Made by a program: the position numbers and the translations under genes. The notes beneath the pieces were generated by a model. That model had not been told where the DNA came from. It did not search any database and worked only from the letters and a program-made list of their open reading frames with translations. From NCBI RefSeq assembly GCF_016921115.1, contig NZ_JAFFZS010000003.1, positions 62,001 through 126,000 of the forward strand: DNA of 64,000 bases, written 5' to 3'. Below, piece by piece: positions 9,567 to 17,868 of the stretch. Source of the stretch: Streptomyces actuosus. Lineage in GTDB: Bacteria > Actinomycetota > Actinomycetes > Streptomycetales > Streptomycetaceae. Position 1 is the stretch's first letter; each line of letters opens with the position of its first letter.

Positions 9567-10853
9567 CTAACCCCCGTAGCCGTCCCGGATGATCTGCTGC
9601 GCCAGCGTGCGCCGCGCGTCGGCGAGTTCGGCGGCGACACGGCGCTCGCGTGCGCCGTCGCTCACCACCGCCGCCGGCACGGCGGGCCCGGTCAGCAGGC
9701 AGGCACGCCTGAGGTGGGTCGGCGGGTGGGTCGAGTCGACGCTGTGCCCGCGCAGGGCGCCGGCGCGCCGCAGCCGCTCGTACTCGTGCTCGGGGACGGA
9801 GTCCATGTGCGCGGACAGCCGCTCCCACAGGACGTCGGCACGGGACTCGGCCAGCCGGGCACCGCTCCGCCCGCCCCGGGCCGCGTGGTTGGCCTCGCGG
9901 CGCAGCGCCGTGGCGGCCGAGTCCGCGACGAGGAGCCGGTCCATCAGCTCCATCGCGGCGTCGGTGGAGCCCGCCCGCGCCGCCTCCCGGTCGGCGAGGT
10001 ACTCGGCGCGCTGGGCCGCCTGCAGCGTCAGCTGGTCGAGCAGCATCAGCACACCGTGGACGACCAGTCGGGGCGGCACGTACAGCAGGTTCACCACGAG
10101 CTGGATGCCGACCGGGTGGGGGATCGGGGCGAAGTAGTAGCGCCAGCGGGCCAGCGAACCGAGAGCCGTTCCCACAATGGTGTGGTGCCGGGTGTCGCCG
10201 TTGCCGTAGTGGCCGAGTTCGTGGCCGAGCAGGGCGATGCGCTGCTGCGGGGTGAGGACCTCCCACAGGGGCAGGCCGATCGTCAGCTGCCGGCGCCCCC
10301 GCATCCCGTAGGTGCTGACACCGGCGTTGACCTCCGTGTCGACGACGATCGCGTCCACCGTGCGGGTCCCGACCGATCCGGCGACGTCGTCGACGAGCGC
10401 GTGCAACTCGGGCGCGTCGGCGCGGCGCAGCACCGGCAGGTCCTCCGGCAGACGCGCGTACCGGGGCCGCAGCGCGACCGCCGTCGCCAGCAGGACCAGC
10501 CCCCCGACCATGCCGGGGCCGCCCCAGCCCCGGACGACGCCCCACACGCCGACGACGGCCAGCGCCAGGGTGACGGCGTGCACGGCCAGGGCGATCATGT
10601 GGGCGAGGACCGCGGAGGCGTCGCGCCGCGCCCGCAGGGCACCGCCGTTCCGCACCTGGTCGAGGAGCCGCTCGCCGTACCGGCGGGCCAGGGCGCGCCG
10701 GACCCGTTCCACCCGGCCGCGCTCCTGCTGTTCGCCGCCCGCGTCCACGTTCCAGTCGCAGGCGGCGCACCAGGCGGTGAACCGCGGGTCCGTCCGGACC
10801 TCGGTCCCGCACTCCGGACACGCCTGCACGATCTCTTCCGTTGTGCCCCTCAT
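9567..10853 (-). CDS. M48 family zinc metalloprotease with N-terminal zinc ribbon
   Basis: A 428-residue membrane protease. Cys12, Cys15, Cys29 and Cys32 form a CxxC...CxxC zinc ribbon (CPEC...CAAC). Two helices follow at about 82-130. The catalytic signature HELGH is at 211-215 (GHELGHYGNGD), and a later EYLADREAA segment supplies the third zinc ligand of the M48/HtpX fold. A further hydrophobic region (about 245-275) lies between them. HtpX/Ste24-type enzymes degrade misfolded membrane proteins or process lipoproteins at the cytoplasmic face. The zinc ribbon is an accessory found in some actinobacterial members. The gene converges on the ATPase gene and lies downstream of the Old Yellow Enzyme gene with a 95-base gap. 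Confidence 0.88.
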   Translation of the reverse strand: MRGTTEEIVQACPECGTEVRTDPRFTAWCAACDWNVDAGGEQQERGRVERVRRALARRYGERLLDQVRNGGALRARRDASAVLAHMIALAVHAVTLALAVVGVWGVVRGWGGPGMVGGLVLLATAVALRPRYARLPEDLPVLRRADAPELHALVDDVAGSVGTRTVDAIVVDTEVNAGVSTYGMRGRRQLTIGLPLWEVLTPQQRIALLGHELGHYGNGDTRHHTIVGTALGSLARWRYYFAPIPHPVGIQLVVNLLYVPPRLVVHGVLMLLDQLTLQAAQRAEYLADREAARAGSTDAAMELMDRLLVADSAATALRREANHAARGGRSGARLAESRADVLWERLSAHMDSVPEHEYERLRRAGALRGHSVDSTHPPTHLRRACLLTGPAVPAAVVSDGARERRVAAELADARRTLAQQIIRDGYGG

Positions 10854-10948
10854 GTCGGCCCCCTCCCCTGGTGGATCCCCGCATCATTTGATCATGTTCA
10901 GGACATGGGTGCTCCGTGCGGGGTGGCGTGCGAGGGGTCGCGGACGGC

Positions 10949-12028
10949 TCAGCCGGCCCGGCCGTACTGCTCGGGCACCCGCATCGCGCCTCCGAGCAGT
11001 CGTGCGGCCTGCCGGGCCCAGAAGGGGTTGCGCAGCAGCTCACGGCCGATCAGGACGGCGTCGGCCTCGCCTCCCGAGACGATCTTCTCGGCCTGGTCCG
11101 GCTCGGTGATCAGGCCGACCGCGGCGACCGGCAGCGGTGTCTCGGCCTTGACCCGCGCCGCGAACGGGACCTGGTACCCGGGCCCGGTGCGGATGACCGC
11201 GCCGGAGGCGTTGCCGCCGGTGGAGACGTCCAGCAGATCGACGCCGCGTGCGTGCAGTTCCCGGGCGAAGCGCACGGTGTCGTCCGCGCTCCAGCCGCCC
11301 TCGGTCAGCCAGTCGGTCGCCGAGATGCGGAAGAACAGCGGCTTGTCCTTGGGCCACACCGCGCGGACGGCGTCGACGACCTCCAGCGGGAAGCGGGTGC
11401 GGTTCTCGTAGGAGCCGCCGTAGGCGTCGGTACGGTGGTTGGAGTGCGGTGAGAGGAACTCGTTGACGAGGTAGCCGTGGGCGCCGTGGATCTCGACCAC
11501 CTCGAACCCGGCCGCCAGCGCCCGGCGCGCGGCGTCCGCGAACCGGTCGACGATCCGCCTCAGCCCCTCGACGGTCAGCTCGGTGGGCACCGGATGGCGC
11601 TCGTCGAAGGCGACGGGGCTCGGCGCCAGCGGCTGCCAGCCGTGCTCCTGCGGCCCGAGGGGGGCGCCGCCCTTCCACGGCCGGTCGGTGGAGGCCTTGC
11701 GGCCGCTGTGGGCGAGCTGGATCGCGGGCACGGTGCCGTGGTCCGCCAGGAAGCCGGTGATGCGGCGGAAGGCCTCGGCCTGGGTGTCGTTCCACAGCCC
11801 GAGGTCGTGGGGGGAGATCCTGCCCTCGGGCGACACGGCGGTGGCCTCGACGACGATCAGGCCGGTGCCGCCGGCCGCACGGGCCGCGTAGTGCGCGAAG
11901 TGCCAGTCGGTGGGGACGCCCGCCGCCGGACCCTGCGGGGCCGCCGAGTACTGGCACATCGGCGCCATCCACACGCGGTTGGGGATCGTCAGATCGCGCA
12001 GGGTGCAGGGCTCGAAGAGCGCACTCAC
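10949..12028 (-). CDS. NADH:flavin oxidoreductase, Old Yellow Enzyme (YqjM/OYE) family
   Basis: A 359-residue TIM-barrel flavoprotein that uses FMN and NAD(P)H to reduce activated C=C bonds. Family marks are the opening LFEPCTLRDLTIPNRVWMAP with the MCQYSA segment of the YqjM class, the substrate-binding motif EIHGAHGYL, the LSPHSNHRTDAYGGS loop, and the C-terminal FMN phosphate site AVLIGRELLRNP. The start is set at the GTG at 12028 (MSALFEP), which has GGAG six bases upstream; an ATG four codons earlier lacks a ribosome site. A divergent ArsR-type regulator sits across a region with three palindromes, so the gene is probably induced by an electrophile or thiol-reactive signal. Confidence 0.9.
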   Translation of the reverse strand: MSALFEPCTLRDLTIPNRVWMAPMCQYSAAPQGPAAGVPTDWHFAHYAARAAGGTGLIVVEATAVSPEGRISPHDLGLWNDTQAEAFRRITGFLADHGTVPAIQLAHSGRKASTDRPWKGGAPLGPQEHGWQPLAPSPVAFDERHPVPTELTVEGLRRIVDRFADAARRALAAGFEVVEIHGAHGYLVNEFLSPHSNHRTDAYGGSYENRTRFPLEVVDAVRAVWPKDKPLFFRISATDWLTEGGWSADDTVRFARELHARGVDLLDVSTGGNASGAVIRTGPGYQVPFAARVKAETPLPVAAVGLITEPDQAEKIVSGGEADAVLIGRELLRNPFWARQAARLLGGAMRVPEQYGRAG

Positions 12029-12061
12029 GGCGGACTCCATTCGTCACGGGACCAGCGAACG

Positions 12062-12120
12062 TCTCGTACGATAGCCCTCGTACTACGACGAGTGTCAAAC
12101 TACGATGCTTCTCGTACGAT
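12062..12120. promoter_or_regulatory. Operator cluster between OYE and ArsR-type genes
   Basis: Two copies of the perfect palindrome TCGTACGA (12064-12071 and 12112-12119), each inside a longer repeat TCTCGTACGAT, flank a third inverted repeat, CTCGT-ACTACG-ACGAG (12077-12092). The arrangement lies exactly between two divergent starts and is the expected binding site of the adjacent winged-helix regulator, covering both promoters. Confidence 0.7.
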
Positions 12121-12149
12121 GGAGACTCCCGAGGAAGTGGAGCCACGCC

Positions 12150-12509
12150 GTGACCCCCGCCACCCCCGCCGCCGGCAGTCGCGGACTTCCGCACCCGGAG
12201 CCCGGGCAGATCCGGCTGGAGGCCGTGCTGCACGCGCTGGCAGACCCGGTACGGCTCAGCATCGTGCGGGAACTCGCCGCCGACGGCGACGAGTTCGCCT
12301 GCTCGCACTTCGACCTGCCGGTCACCAAGTCGACCACCACGCACCACTTCCGGGTGCTGCGCGAGGCCGGCGTGGTGCGGCAGGCCTACCGGGGCACCGC
12401 CAAGATGAACAGCCTGCGCCGGGAGGAGCTAGACCGCCTCTTCCCGGGCCTCCTGGACTGCCTCCTGCGGGCCGCCGCCGGCCAGGCCGTCCGCCTCGGT
12501 GACGGGTGA
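12150..12509 (+). CDS. ArsR/SmtB-like winged-helix transcriptional regulator
   Basis: A 119-residue regulator starting at the GTG at 12150 (MTPATPAAG), which has a GGAG-like site seven bases upstream; the ATG at 12105 would place the start inside the operator. The helix-turn-helix is clear: VLHALADPVRLSIVRELA, then a recognition region around STTTHHFRVLREAGVV. Two cysteines (one in EFACSHF, one in LLDCLL) could sense metals or thiol-reactive compounds, but the classical ELCVCDL metal box is absent. It is divergent from the OYE gene and probably represses it. Its 3' end overlaps the convergent permease gene by 81 bases. Confidence 0.88.
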   Translation: MTPATPAAGSRGLPHPEPGQIRLEAVLHALADPVRLSIVRELAADGDEFACSHFDLPVTKSTTTHHFRVLREAGVVRQAYRGTAKMNSLRREELDRLFPGLLDCLLRAAAGQAVRLGDG

Positions 12510-13817
12510 ACCCGCCGTGCCGGGCAGGTGGTTGAAGAGCAGGTTCAGTGCGATCGCGGTCAGGCAGCCCGCGCTGATGCCGCTGTTCATCACCGTTTGG
12601 AACCAGTCGGGGAAGCGGTCGTAGACGGCCGGCACCCCGACCGGCAGCATGCCGACCGCCACCGACACGGCCACCACCGTCAGATTGTGGTTGTCCCGGA
12701 AATCGACCTGGGCCAGCGTCCGCAGGCCGCTCGCGGCGACCGTCCCGAACATCACCAGGCCCGCTCCGCCGAGCACCGGCGCCGGGACCGCCGCGACCAG
12801 CGCGCCCAGCTTCGGCAGCAGGCCCAGCAGGACGAGGATGCCGCCCGCGGCGGCGACCACCCACCGGCTGCGCACCCGGGTCAGGCCGACCAGGCCGACG
12901 TTCTGCGCGTACGCCGTGTACGGGAACGTGATGAAGACCCCGCCGAGGACGGTCGACAGCCCGTCAGCCCGCAACCCGTCGGACAGCGAGCGGGGCTCCA
13001 CCTTCCGCCCCGTCATCTCCCCGACGGCGATCAGGTCACCGGTGGTCTCGGTCATCGTCACCAGGGCGACCACCAGCATGGACACGATCGCGGACACCTC
13101 GAAGACCGGCGCCCCGAAGTGGAACGGCGTGCTGACGCCGAGCCAGCCGGCGTCCGAGACGCCGCCGAAGTCGGTGAAGCCGAACGGGACCGCCACCGCG
13201 AGGCCGACCACGATGCCGATCAGCACCGCGATCCGGCTCAGGAACGCCGGTGCGAACCGCTGCACACCCAGCACCGCCGCGAGCACGAAGGCCGCGAGCG
13301 CGAGGTTCCTCGGCGCGCCGAAGTCCGCGGCGCCCACGCCGCCCGCCGCCCAGTTGCCCGCCACCGGCAGCAGGGAGACCCCGATGATCAGGATCACGGT
13401 GCCGGTGACCAGCGGCGGGAAGAAACGCAACAGTCTGCCGAAGGCCGGCGCCAGCAGCATGATCGCCAGCCCCGCGACGATCACCGCGCCGTAGATCGCG
13501 GGCAGTCCGCCGCCCGTCGTCCCGATCAGCACCATCGGGGAGACGGCCGCGAACGTGCAGCCCTGCATGATCGGCAGTCGCACTCCGAACCGCCAGAAGC
13601 CGACGCACTGGATCAGTGTGGCCATGCCGCACACCAGCAGGTCGGCGGTGATCAGATACGCCAGGTCGGCGGGCGGCAGCTTCATCGCCCCGCCCACGAT
13701 CAGCGGAACGGCCACCGCGCCCGCGTACATCGCGAGCACGTGCTGCAGGCCGAAGGCGGCCAACTGCCGTACGGGCGGCACCTCGTCGACGGGATGAACG
13801 GGTGCGGTCACAGGCAT
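12429..13817 (-). CDS. NCS2 family xanthine/uracil permease
   Basis: A 462-residue integral membrane transporter with a start at MPVTAPVHP (ATG at 13817) preceded by GGAG. Upstream in-frame sequence is Arg/Ser-rich and not transporter-like. Twelve or more hydrophobic segments are visible. NCS2 signatures include FGLQHVLAMYAG near the N-terminus, the QGCTFAAVSPM loop, and TETTGDLIAVGEMTGRKVE in the substrate-binding region. The family imports xanthine, uric acid or uracil with protons or sodium. The gene ends inside the convergent ArsR-type regulator (81-base antisense overlap), which may couple their expression. No purine catabolic gene is adjacent, so the exact base cannot be fixed. Confidence 0.92.
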   Translation of the reverse strand: MPVTAPVHPVDEVPPVRQLAAFGLQHVLAMYAGAVAVPLIVGGAMKLPPADLAYLITADLLVCGMATLIQCVGFWRFGVRLPIMQGCTFAAVSPMVLIGTTGGGLPAIYGAVIVAGLAIMLLAPAFGRLLRFFPPLVTGTVILIIGVSLLPVAGNWAAGGVGAADFGAPRNLALAAFVLAAVLGVQRFAPAFLSRIAVLIGIVVGLAVAVPFGFTDFGGVSDAGWLGVSTPFHFGAPVFEVSAIVSMLVVALVTMTETTGDLIAVGEMTGRKVEPRSLSDGLRADGLSTVLGGVFITFPYTAYAQNVGLVGLTRVRSRWVVAAAGGILVLLGLLPKLGALVAAVPAPVLGGAGLVMFGTVAASGLRTLAQVDFRDNHNLTVVAVSVAVGMLPVGVPAVYDRFPDWFQTVMNSGISAGCLTAIALNLLFNHLPGTAGSPVTEADGLAGGGPQEAVQEAREEAV

Positions 13818-13947
13818 GGGCACTCCAGGGCGGCCGGGAGGGGGTGGCGAGAAGAGAACAGCACGAGACCGTAGGCGACTTGAACAGTTTGTTGATTTCG
13901 GGGGCGTTGCCGCCGTGTGTCCTGCCCGCCGGGCACCGCCGACTGCG

Positions 13948-15327
13948 CTACGCGCCCGATCGTGCCGCCGCCAGCAGGGACGCCCAGTCGGGCAGCTTGA
14001 CCACGCCGCGCCCCAGTGTGGCGCCCAGCCGCGCCTCGGCCCGTTCGATGGCGAGCCACCCCGCCCAGTCGACCGGCTCCGCACCCTCCGCTCGCAGCGC
14101 GCCGACCGGATCGCCGGGCAGCCCGCGCGCCGCGAGTGCGGGAGCGTCCGCCAGCAGCGAGGCCACCGTCTCCTTGGCGCAGGGGCGGTTGGTGCCGATG
14201 ACGCCCGTCGGGCCGCGCTTGATCCAGCCGGCCACGTACCGGCCCGGAAGCGCCGCCCCCTCGAGCATCACCCGCCCGGCCAGGTGCGGGACCGTGCCGT
14301 GCTCGGCGTCGAAGGGCAGCCCCTCCTGCGGGACCCCGCGGTAGCCCACCGACCGCAGTACCAGCTCGGCATCGATCTCCTCGAACCGGCCGGTGCCGTG
14401 GACGCCGCCGTGCCCGTCCGGCGCCGTCCGCTCGAACCGCACCGCGCCCACGCGGGCGCTCCCGCACTCCCCGCGCGGCCCGCCGGGTGACGGAACCCCG
14501 CCGGGCAGCAGTTCGACCGGGCGCAGGAAGAACCGCAGCCGGATCCGCCGCGGGGCGCCCCGGCGCGGCCGGGCCGCCCACTCCCGCAGCACCTCCACGT
14601 TCCGGCGCTGCACGGCCGGCAGGCCGGACGGGTCGGTGTACTGCGGGTCCAGCGCCAACTCCCCCGGATCCACGATCACTTCGGCATCCGGCAGGGAACC
14701 GAGCTCACGCAGCTCCTTGGTGGTGAAACGAGCCTGGGACGGTCCGCGCCGGGCCACCATGTGGATGTCGGCGACCCGGCTCGCGGCCAGCGCGGTGAGC
14801 GCGGCCTGCGGCATGTCGGTGCCGCTCAGCTCGTCCGCGCCCCGCGCCAGGATCCGCGTCACGTCGAGGGCCACGTTCCCCGCGCCGATCACCACCGCCG
14901 CGCGGGCGCCGGCGACGAAGCCGCCGTCCGGGGCGTCCGGGTGGGCGCTGTACCAGGACACGAACCGCGTCGCCGACCAGCTGCCCGGCAGGTCCTCGCC
15001 CGGCACGCCCAGCCGGCGGTCGGTGGCCGCACCCACGCAGTAGACGACCGCGTGGTAGAGCTCCGCGAGCCGTCCCGCCGGGATCCCTCCGGCGCCGACG
15101 TGGATGCCGCCCAGGAACCGGACCCGCGGCTCCTGGAGGATCGTCCGCAGGTTGTTCTGCAGCGACTTGATCTTCTCGTGGTCCGGGGCAACGCCGTAGC
15201 GCACCAGCCCGTACGGGCACGGGAGCCGGTCCAGGACGTCGACGAGCACCTCGGAGTCCTGCTGGAGCAGGCTCTGGGCGGTGTAGACCCCGCTGGGCCC
15301 TGAGCCCACGACGGCGACACGGAGCAC
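13948..15327 (-). CDS. Ferredoxin/adrenodoxin-NADP+ reductase, FprA-like
   Basis: A 459-residue FAD- and NADPH-binding reductase. The start is the GTG at 15327 (VLRVAVVGSG), with AAGGAG seven bases before it. GSGPSG at residues 8-13 is the FAD-binding Rossmann motif, and GAGNVALD near residue 150 starts the NADP domain. LPCPYGLVRYGVAPDHEKIKS and AGWIKRGPTGVIGTNR are signatures of the adrenodoxin reductase/FprA family. The enzyme passes electrons from NADPH to ferredoxins and on to cytochromes P450 or other oxygenases. No ferredoxin gene lies next to it, so the partner is elsewhere in the genome. Confidence 0.92.
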   Translation of the reverse strand: MLRVAVVGSGPSGVYTAQSLLQQDSEVLVDVLDRLPCPYGLVRYGVAPDHEKIKSLQNNLRTILQEPRVRFLGGIHVGAGGIPAGRLAELYHAVVYCVGAATDRRLGVPGEDLPGSWSATRFVSWYSAHPDAPDGGFVAGARAAVVIGAGNVALDVTRILARGADELSGTDMPQAALTALAASRVADIHMVARRGPSQARFTTKELRELGSLPDAEVIVDPGELALDPQYTDPSGLPAVQRRNVEVLREWAARPRRGAPRRIRLRFFLRPVELLPGGVPSPGGPRGECGSARVGAVRFERTAPDGHGGVHGTGRFEEIDAELVLRSVGYRGVPQEGLPFDAEHGTVPHLAGRVMLEGAALPGRYVAGWIKRGPTGVIGTNRPCAKETVASLLADAPALAARGLPGDPVGALRAEGAEPVDWAGWLAIERAEARLGATLGRGVVKLPDWASLLAAARSGA

Positions 15328-15489
15328 GGCACAACTCCTTACCCAGGGGCCGGGACGGCCCGGGAGGCCGGGGAAGAGCGCTGTCGCCTCCAGCATCGCA
15401 CCGGGTGTGCTGCGCTGACAGGGTGCCGGGCGCGCCGGATGGTGCGTGTCCGTTCGTATGGAATGTGATCATGCGGTTACGTTGCGTGT

Positions 15490-16137
15490 GTGTTGGAAGC
15501 ATCCTTTCTTAATCTTTCTGATCGGTCCGGGGCGGACGGTGCCGTGTCCGTGTGGCCCGCGTGGGAAGTGCAGGAGGACGGCGGTGTGACCTCGTGGTTC
15601 CAGGTCCGGCTGGCGTTCCCCGACGGCGCCCGGGTCGACGCCCTCGCCGTGGTGTCCGCCGGCTGCGTGCGGCTCGAGGACGTCCGTGCCCAGCCCGCGC
15701 TGTCCCTGGACGACCTGACCGTGCTCGCGGACTGGATCGAGGAGCCCCTGTTCGAGGCGTGCGGCGTCGACCCCGACCGCCCGGACGGAGCGGACGGAGC
15801 GGACGGACCGGAACCCGGCGACATCCAGGACCTGCGCCGGGGCGGCCCCACACGCGACGCGGGCGGCGCCGTCGGTGCCTTCGGGGCGGGCGACGCGTGC
15901 GCGGTGGACGGCGCCCCCGGTGAGCCCGGAGCCGGGCGCCGGGCCCGCCCGGCCTGGCCGCGTGGCATCGAGGGCCGCCGGCTGGTCGCCCAGGAGTACC
16001 GCGCGGCCCAGGAGGACGGTGTCGACCCGGTCCATGCGGTGATGTGCGTGACCGGCCACAGCCGCCGCAAGTCCCTGCGCCTGATCGCCCAGGCCCGCGA
16101 CGCGGGCTTCCTCGCGCCACGTCACGCGCGGCGCTGA
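15490..16137 (+). CDS. DUF6214-type protein of unknown function
   Basis: A 215-residue protein starting at a GTG with no visible Shine-Dalgarno site. The N-terminal half contains WPAWEVQEDGGVTSWFQVRL and a conserved-looking LSLDDLTVLADWIEEPLFEAC segment that I associate with the Streptomyces DUF6214 family. The middle is a variable Asp/Gly-rich linker with three consecutive DGA-type repeats. The C-terminal ~55 residues look like a helix-turn-helix of the type used to pass through rows of crops (VAQEYRAAQEDGVDPVHAVMCVTGHSRRKSLRLI), suggesting DNA binding. No function is established. The gene is followed closely by the convergent TetR gene. Confidence 0.75.
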   Translation: MLEASFLNLSDRSGADGAVSVWPAWEVQEDGGVTSWFQVRLAFPDGARVDALAVVSAGCVRLEDVRAQPALSLDDLTVLADWIEEPLFEACGVDPDRPDGADGADGPEPGDIQDLRRGGPTRDAGGAVGAFGAGDACAVDGAPGEPGAGRRARPAWPRGIEGRRLVAQEYRAAQEDGVDPVHAVMCVTGHSRRKSLRLIAQARDAGFLAPRHARR

Positions 16138-16202
16138 CACGGCCGATCGCCCGCGGGTGCGGGGGGTGCCCGGCCCGCGGGCTCACCGCCCCGCCCGTCG
16201 CC

Positions 16203-16901
16203 TCAGCCCTCGGCCGTGCCGGGACCCTTCGGCTGCCCGCAGTTCTTCCCGCCGGTCGCGAAGAACCGGGAGAGGTCGGTACGGCACGCCCCGCCGGAGG
16301 CCGACGGAGGGGCCGGCGGGAGTCCCAGCCCGCAGTCGAGCCGATACCGCGCGAACAGCTCGGACCGCATCGCGGCGAACGGCATCGGCACCTTCGGCAG
16401 CACCATCGCGTACACCGCGCCCATGAGGTGCGAACGCAGCATCGGATAGTCGGCGTCGACGTCACCGGAGCCGTGCCGGGCGACGGTGTCCCGCAGCAGT
16501 TCGGCCAGTCGCTTCTGCTCAGGGCACTGCACGAACCCCTCGGCCTGCAGCAGCCCGGCCATGTGCTGGCGCATCAGCACGGTCCGGTCGCGGGCCAGCC
16601 CGAGGATCGCGTCGATGGCCCGCGCCATGCGCTCGCTGCCGTCGTCGGTGTGCGGTTCCCGTTCCAGTGCCTCTTCCAGCGTGCGGTGCATCAGCCGGTG
16701 CACGGCCGACTGCACGAGCTGACGCTTGCCGGGGAAGTAGTACGACACCAGGCCCCGCGCCGAACCCGCCCGGTCGGCGATGTCGCTCAGTGTGGTGGCC
16801 TCGTAGCCGCGCTCGTCGACCAGTTCGACCGCCGCCTGGAGCAGCCGCTCGCGGGAACGTCGCCGCAATTCTGCGTTGACCGAGGCGCTGCGCGGGGACA
16901 T
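16203..16901 (-). CDS. TetR family transcriptional regulator
   Basis: A 232-residue repressor. The start at MSPRSASVN has AGGAG seven bases upstream. The N-terminal helix-turn-helix is canonical (AAVELVDERGYEATTLSDIA, then VSYYFPGKRQLV). The C-terminal half is helical with no recognisable ligand motif. A near-perfect 19-base palindrome lies directly upstream at 16917-16935, indicating autoregulation. The nearest candidate target on the same strand is the Bsd-like deaminase gene, but a terminator-like hairpin pair separates them, so the regulated genes may be elsewhere. Confidence 0.9.
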   Translation of the reverse strand: MSPRSASVNAELRRRSRERLLQAAVELVDERGYEATTLSDIADRAGSARGLVSYYFPGKRQLVQSAVHRLMHRTLEEALEREPHTDDGSERMARAIDAILGLARDRTVLMRQHMAGLLQAEGFVQCPEQKRLAELLRDTVARHGSGDVDADYPMLRSHLMGAVYAMVLPKVPMPFAAMRSELFARYRLDCGLGLPPAPPSASGGACRTDLSRFFATGGKNCGQPKGPGTAEG

Positions 16902-16916
16902 GCTGTAACTCCTGCG

Positions 16917-16935
16917 TTGACTGGCTGCCAGCCAA
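16917..16935. promoter_or_regulatory. TetR operator (19-bp palindrome)
   Basis: TTGACTGGCTGCCAGCCAA is palindromic except for one symmetric pair and the central base. It sits 16 bases upstream of the TetR start codon and includes a TTGACT-like element, so bound repressor would block its own promoter. Confidence 0.65.
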
Positions 16936-16986
16936 CTATACTCAGCGCGTGTCGGCCGGCCCTTTCCTGGGCATGGTCGTTCTGCC

Positions 16987-17025
16987 GCCCGTCTCGGGCG
17001 ACGCGGGGGATCGTCCGAGACGGGC
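16987..17025. terminator. Hairpin between Bsd-like gene and TetR gene
   Basis: An 11-base perfect stem, GCCCGTCTCGG paired with CCGAGACGGGC, with a 17-base loop and CTTTC following on the plus strand. Confidence 0.45.
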
Positions 17026-17050
17026 TTTCGCTCCCCCCGATGGTGGCCTC

Positions 17051-17080
17051 GGGCTACGGACGGGGCCGCGTCCGTAGCCC
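17051..17080 (-). terminator. Terminator after the Bsd-like deaminase gene
   Basis: A 12-base perfect stem, GGGCTACGGACG paired with CGTCCGTAGCCC, with a six-base loop, located 19 bases beyond the stop codon of the minus-strand deaminase gene. Confidence 0.65.
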
Positions 17081-17098
17081 TTCCGCCGTCCGGCGACG

Positions 17099-17533
17099 TC
17101 ACTGCGGCAGCACGCCGCCCTCCTCGGCGCCGAGCTGGTGATCGGCCCACACATAGCTCTCGGGCAGCAGGTCGGTGACGCGCACGGTACGGATGCGCTC
17201 GCCCGCGCCGACGACGACCTTCAGGGCCGGAAAGTAGTCCAGGAGCACCTGACGGCATCGCCCGCACGGGGGTACGACGCCTCGGTCGCGGTCGCCCACG
17301 GCGACGATGGTGTCCAGCTCGTACACGCCCTGAGCGGCGGCGGCACCGATCAGGACCTGCTCCGCGCAGGGGCCGCCCGTGAAGTGGTAGGCGTTCACCG
17401 CGGTGACGATCAGACCGTCCCGGCTGCGGCCCGCCGCTGCCATGGTGTGGTTGTCGCCCCGGCAGCGGGTGCGTGCGACGTTCGCCGCGGCCCGGACGAG
17501 CTCGTGGTCGACGGGATGGGGGTGCGCGGTCAT
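17099..17533 (-). CDS. Blasticidin-S-deaminase-like cytidine deaminase
   Basis: A 144-residue zinc deaminase of the cytidine deaminase fold. Zinc ligands and catalytic residues are Cys56 and Glu58 (HFTGGPCAEQ) and Cys90/Cys93 (PPCGRCRQVLLD). The sequence is unusually close to fungal blasticidin S deaminase (Bsd): it shares VNxYHFTGGPCAE, the IVAxGxxxRG run, SPCGRCRQVLLD-type zinc motif and the end DLLPESYVWA, with the same spacing and only a two-residue offset in numbering. Ordinary bacterial cytidine deaminases have a shorter VE(N)AS-type loop. Bsd hydrolyses the cytosine of blasticidin S. Whether this enzyme acts on an antibiotic or on cytidine is not proven. The gene stands alone, followed by a strong terminator. 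Confidence 0.88.
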   Translation of the reverse strand: MTAHPHPVDHELVRAAANVARTRCRGDNHTMAAAGRSRDGLIVTAVNAYHFTGGPCAEQVLIGAAAAQGVYELDTIVAVGDRDRGVVPPCGRCRQVLLDYFPALKVVVGAGERIRTVRVTDLLPESYVWADHQLGAEEGGVLPQ

Positions 17534-17656
17534 GTCTTCGACCTTCCTCGGCTTCTGCGGCTGCTGGGCTTCCTCGGATCTCTGCCGCCAGGCGACGGTG
17601 ACGCGGGCGAGGAGCACACGCAACTGAAAACCACCGACCGCGCGGTGCGGGCCCGG

Positions 17657-17800
17657 GATCCGTCCCACCTCTCCGCCGTCCTCCACACCCGCTACCGGCA
17701 CCACCGGGCGCGGAACGACCTCGACGAGGCCATCGATGTGGCCGGAGAGGCCGCCCGCCCTCACCCGTGGACTCCTTCCCGTCGTCACCTGGCGCGGGCT
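17657..17800 (+). pseudogene. Remnant of a TPR-type (CHAT-associated) repeat protein
   Basis: In the 335-base gap between the deaminase and the YkvA-type gene, one plus-strand frame reads SAVLHTRYRHHRARNDLDEA followed by AIDVAGEAARPHP. This matches the consensus of tetratricopeptide repeats in large Streptomyces CHAT proteins (NLAxALxTRFERTGxxxDLDEAI). Only one repeat is visible and neither a start nor a matching continuation exists, so this looks like a decayed fragment. The rest of the gap shows nothing. Confidence 0.45.
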
Positions 17801-17868
17801 GGATCGGCGCAGTCAGGAGCACGTCCTGAAGCAGGCAGGGCCGGCGATCGCCGCGGACGCAGGACGGG

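Noticed and set aside
4925..9640. A 1571-codon open frame on the minus strand opposite the P-type ATPase gene
   Set aside because: It is the antisense shadow of the plus-strand ATPase. The translation is Arg/Gly/Ala-rich without domains, while the plus strand gives clear P-type motifs.
16203..17822. A 539-codon minus-strand frame spanning TetR and deaminase region
   Set aside because: Only the last 232 codons match TetR; the rest overlaps the deaminase gene in another frame and has no coding character.
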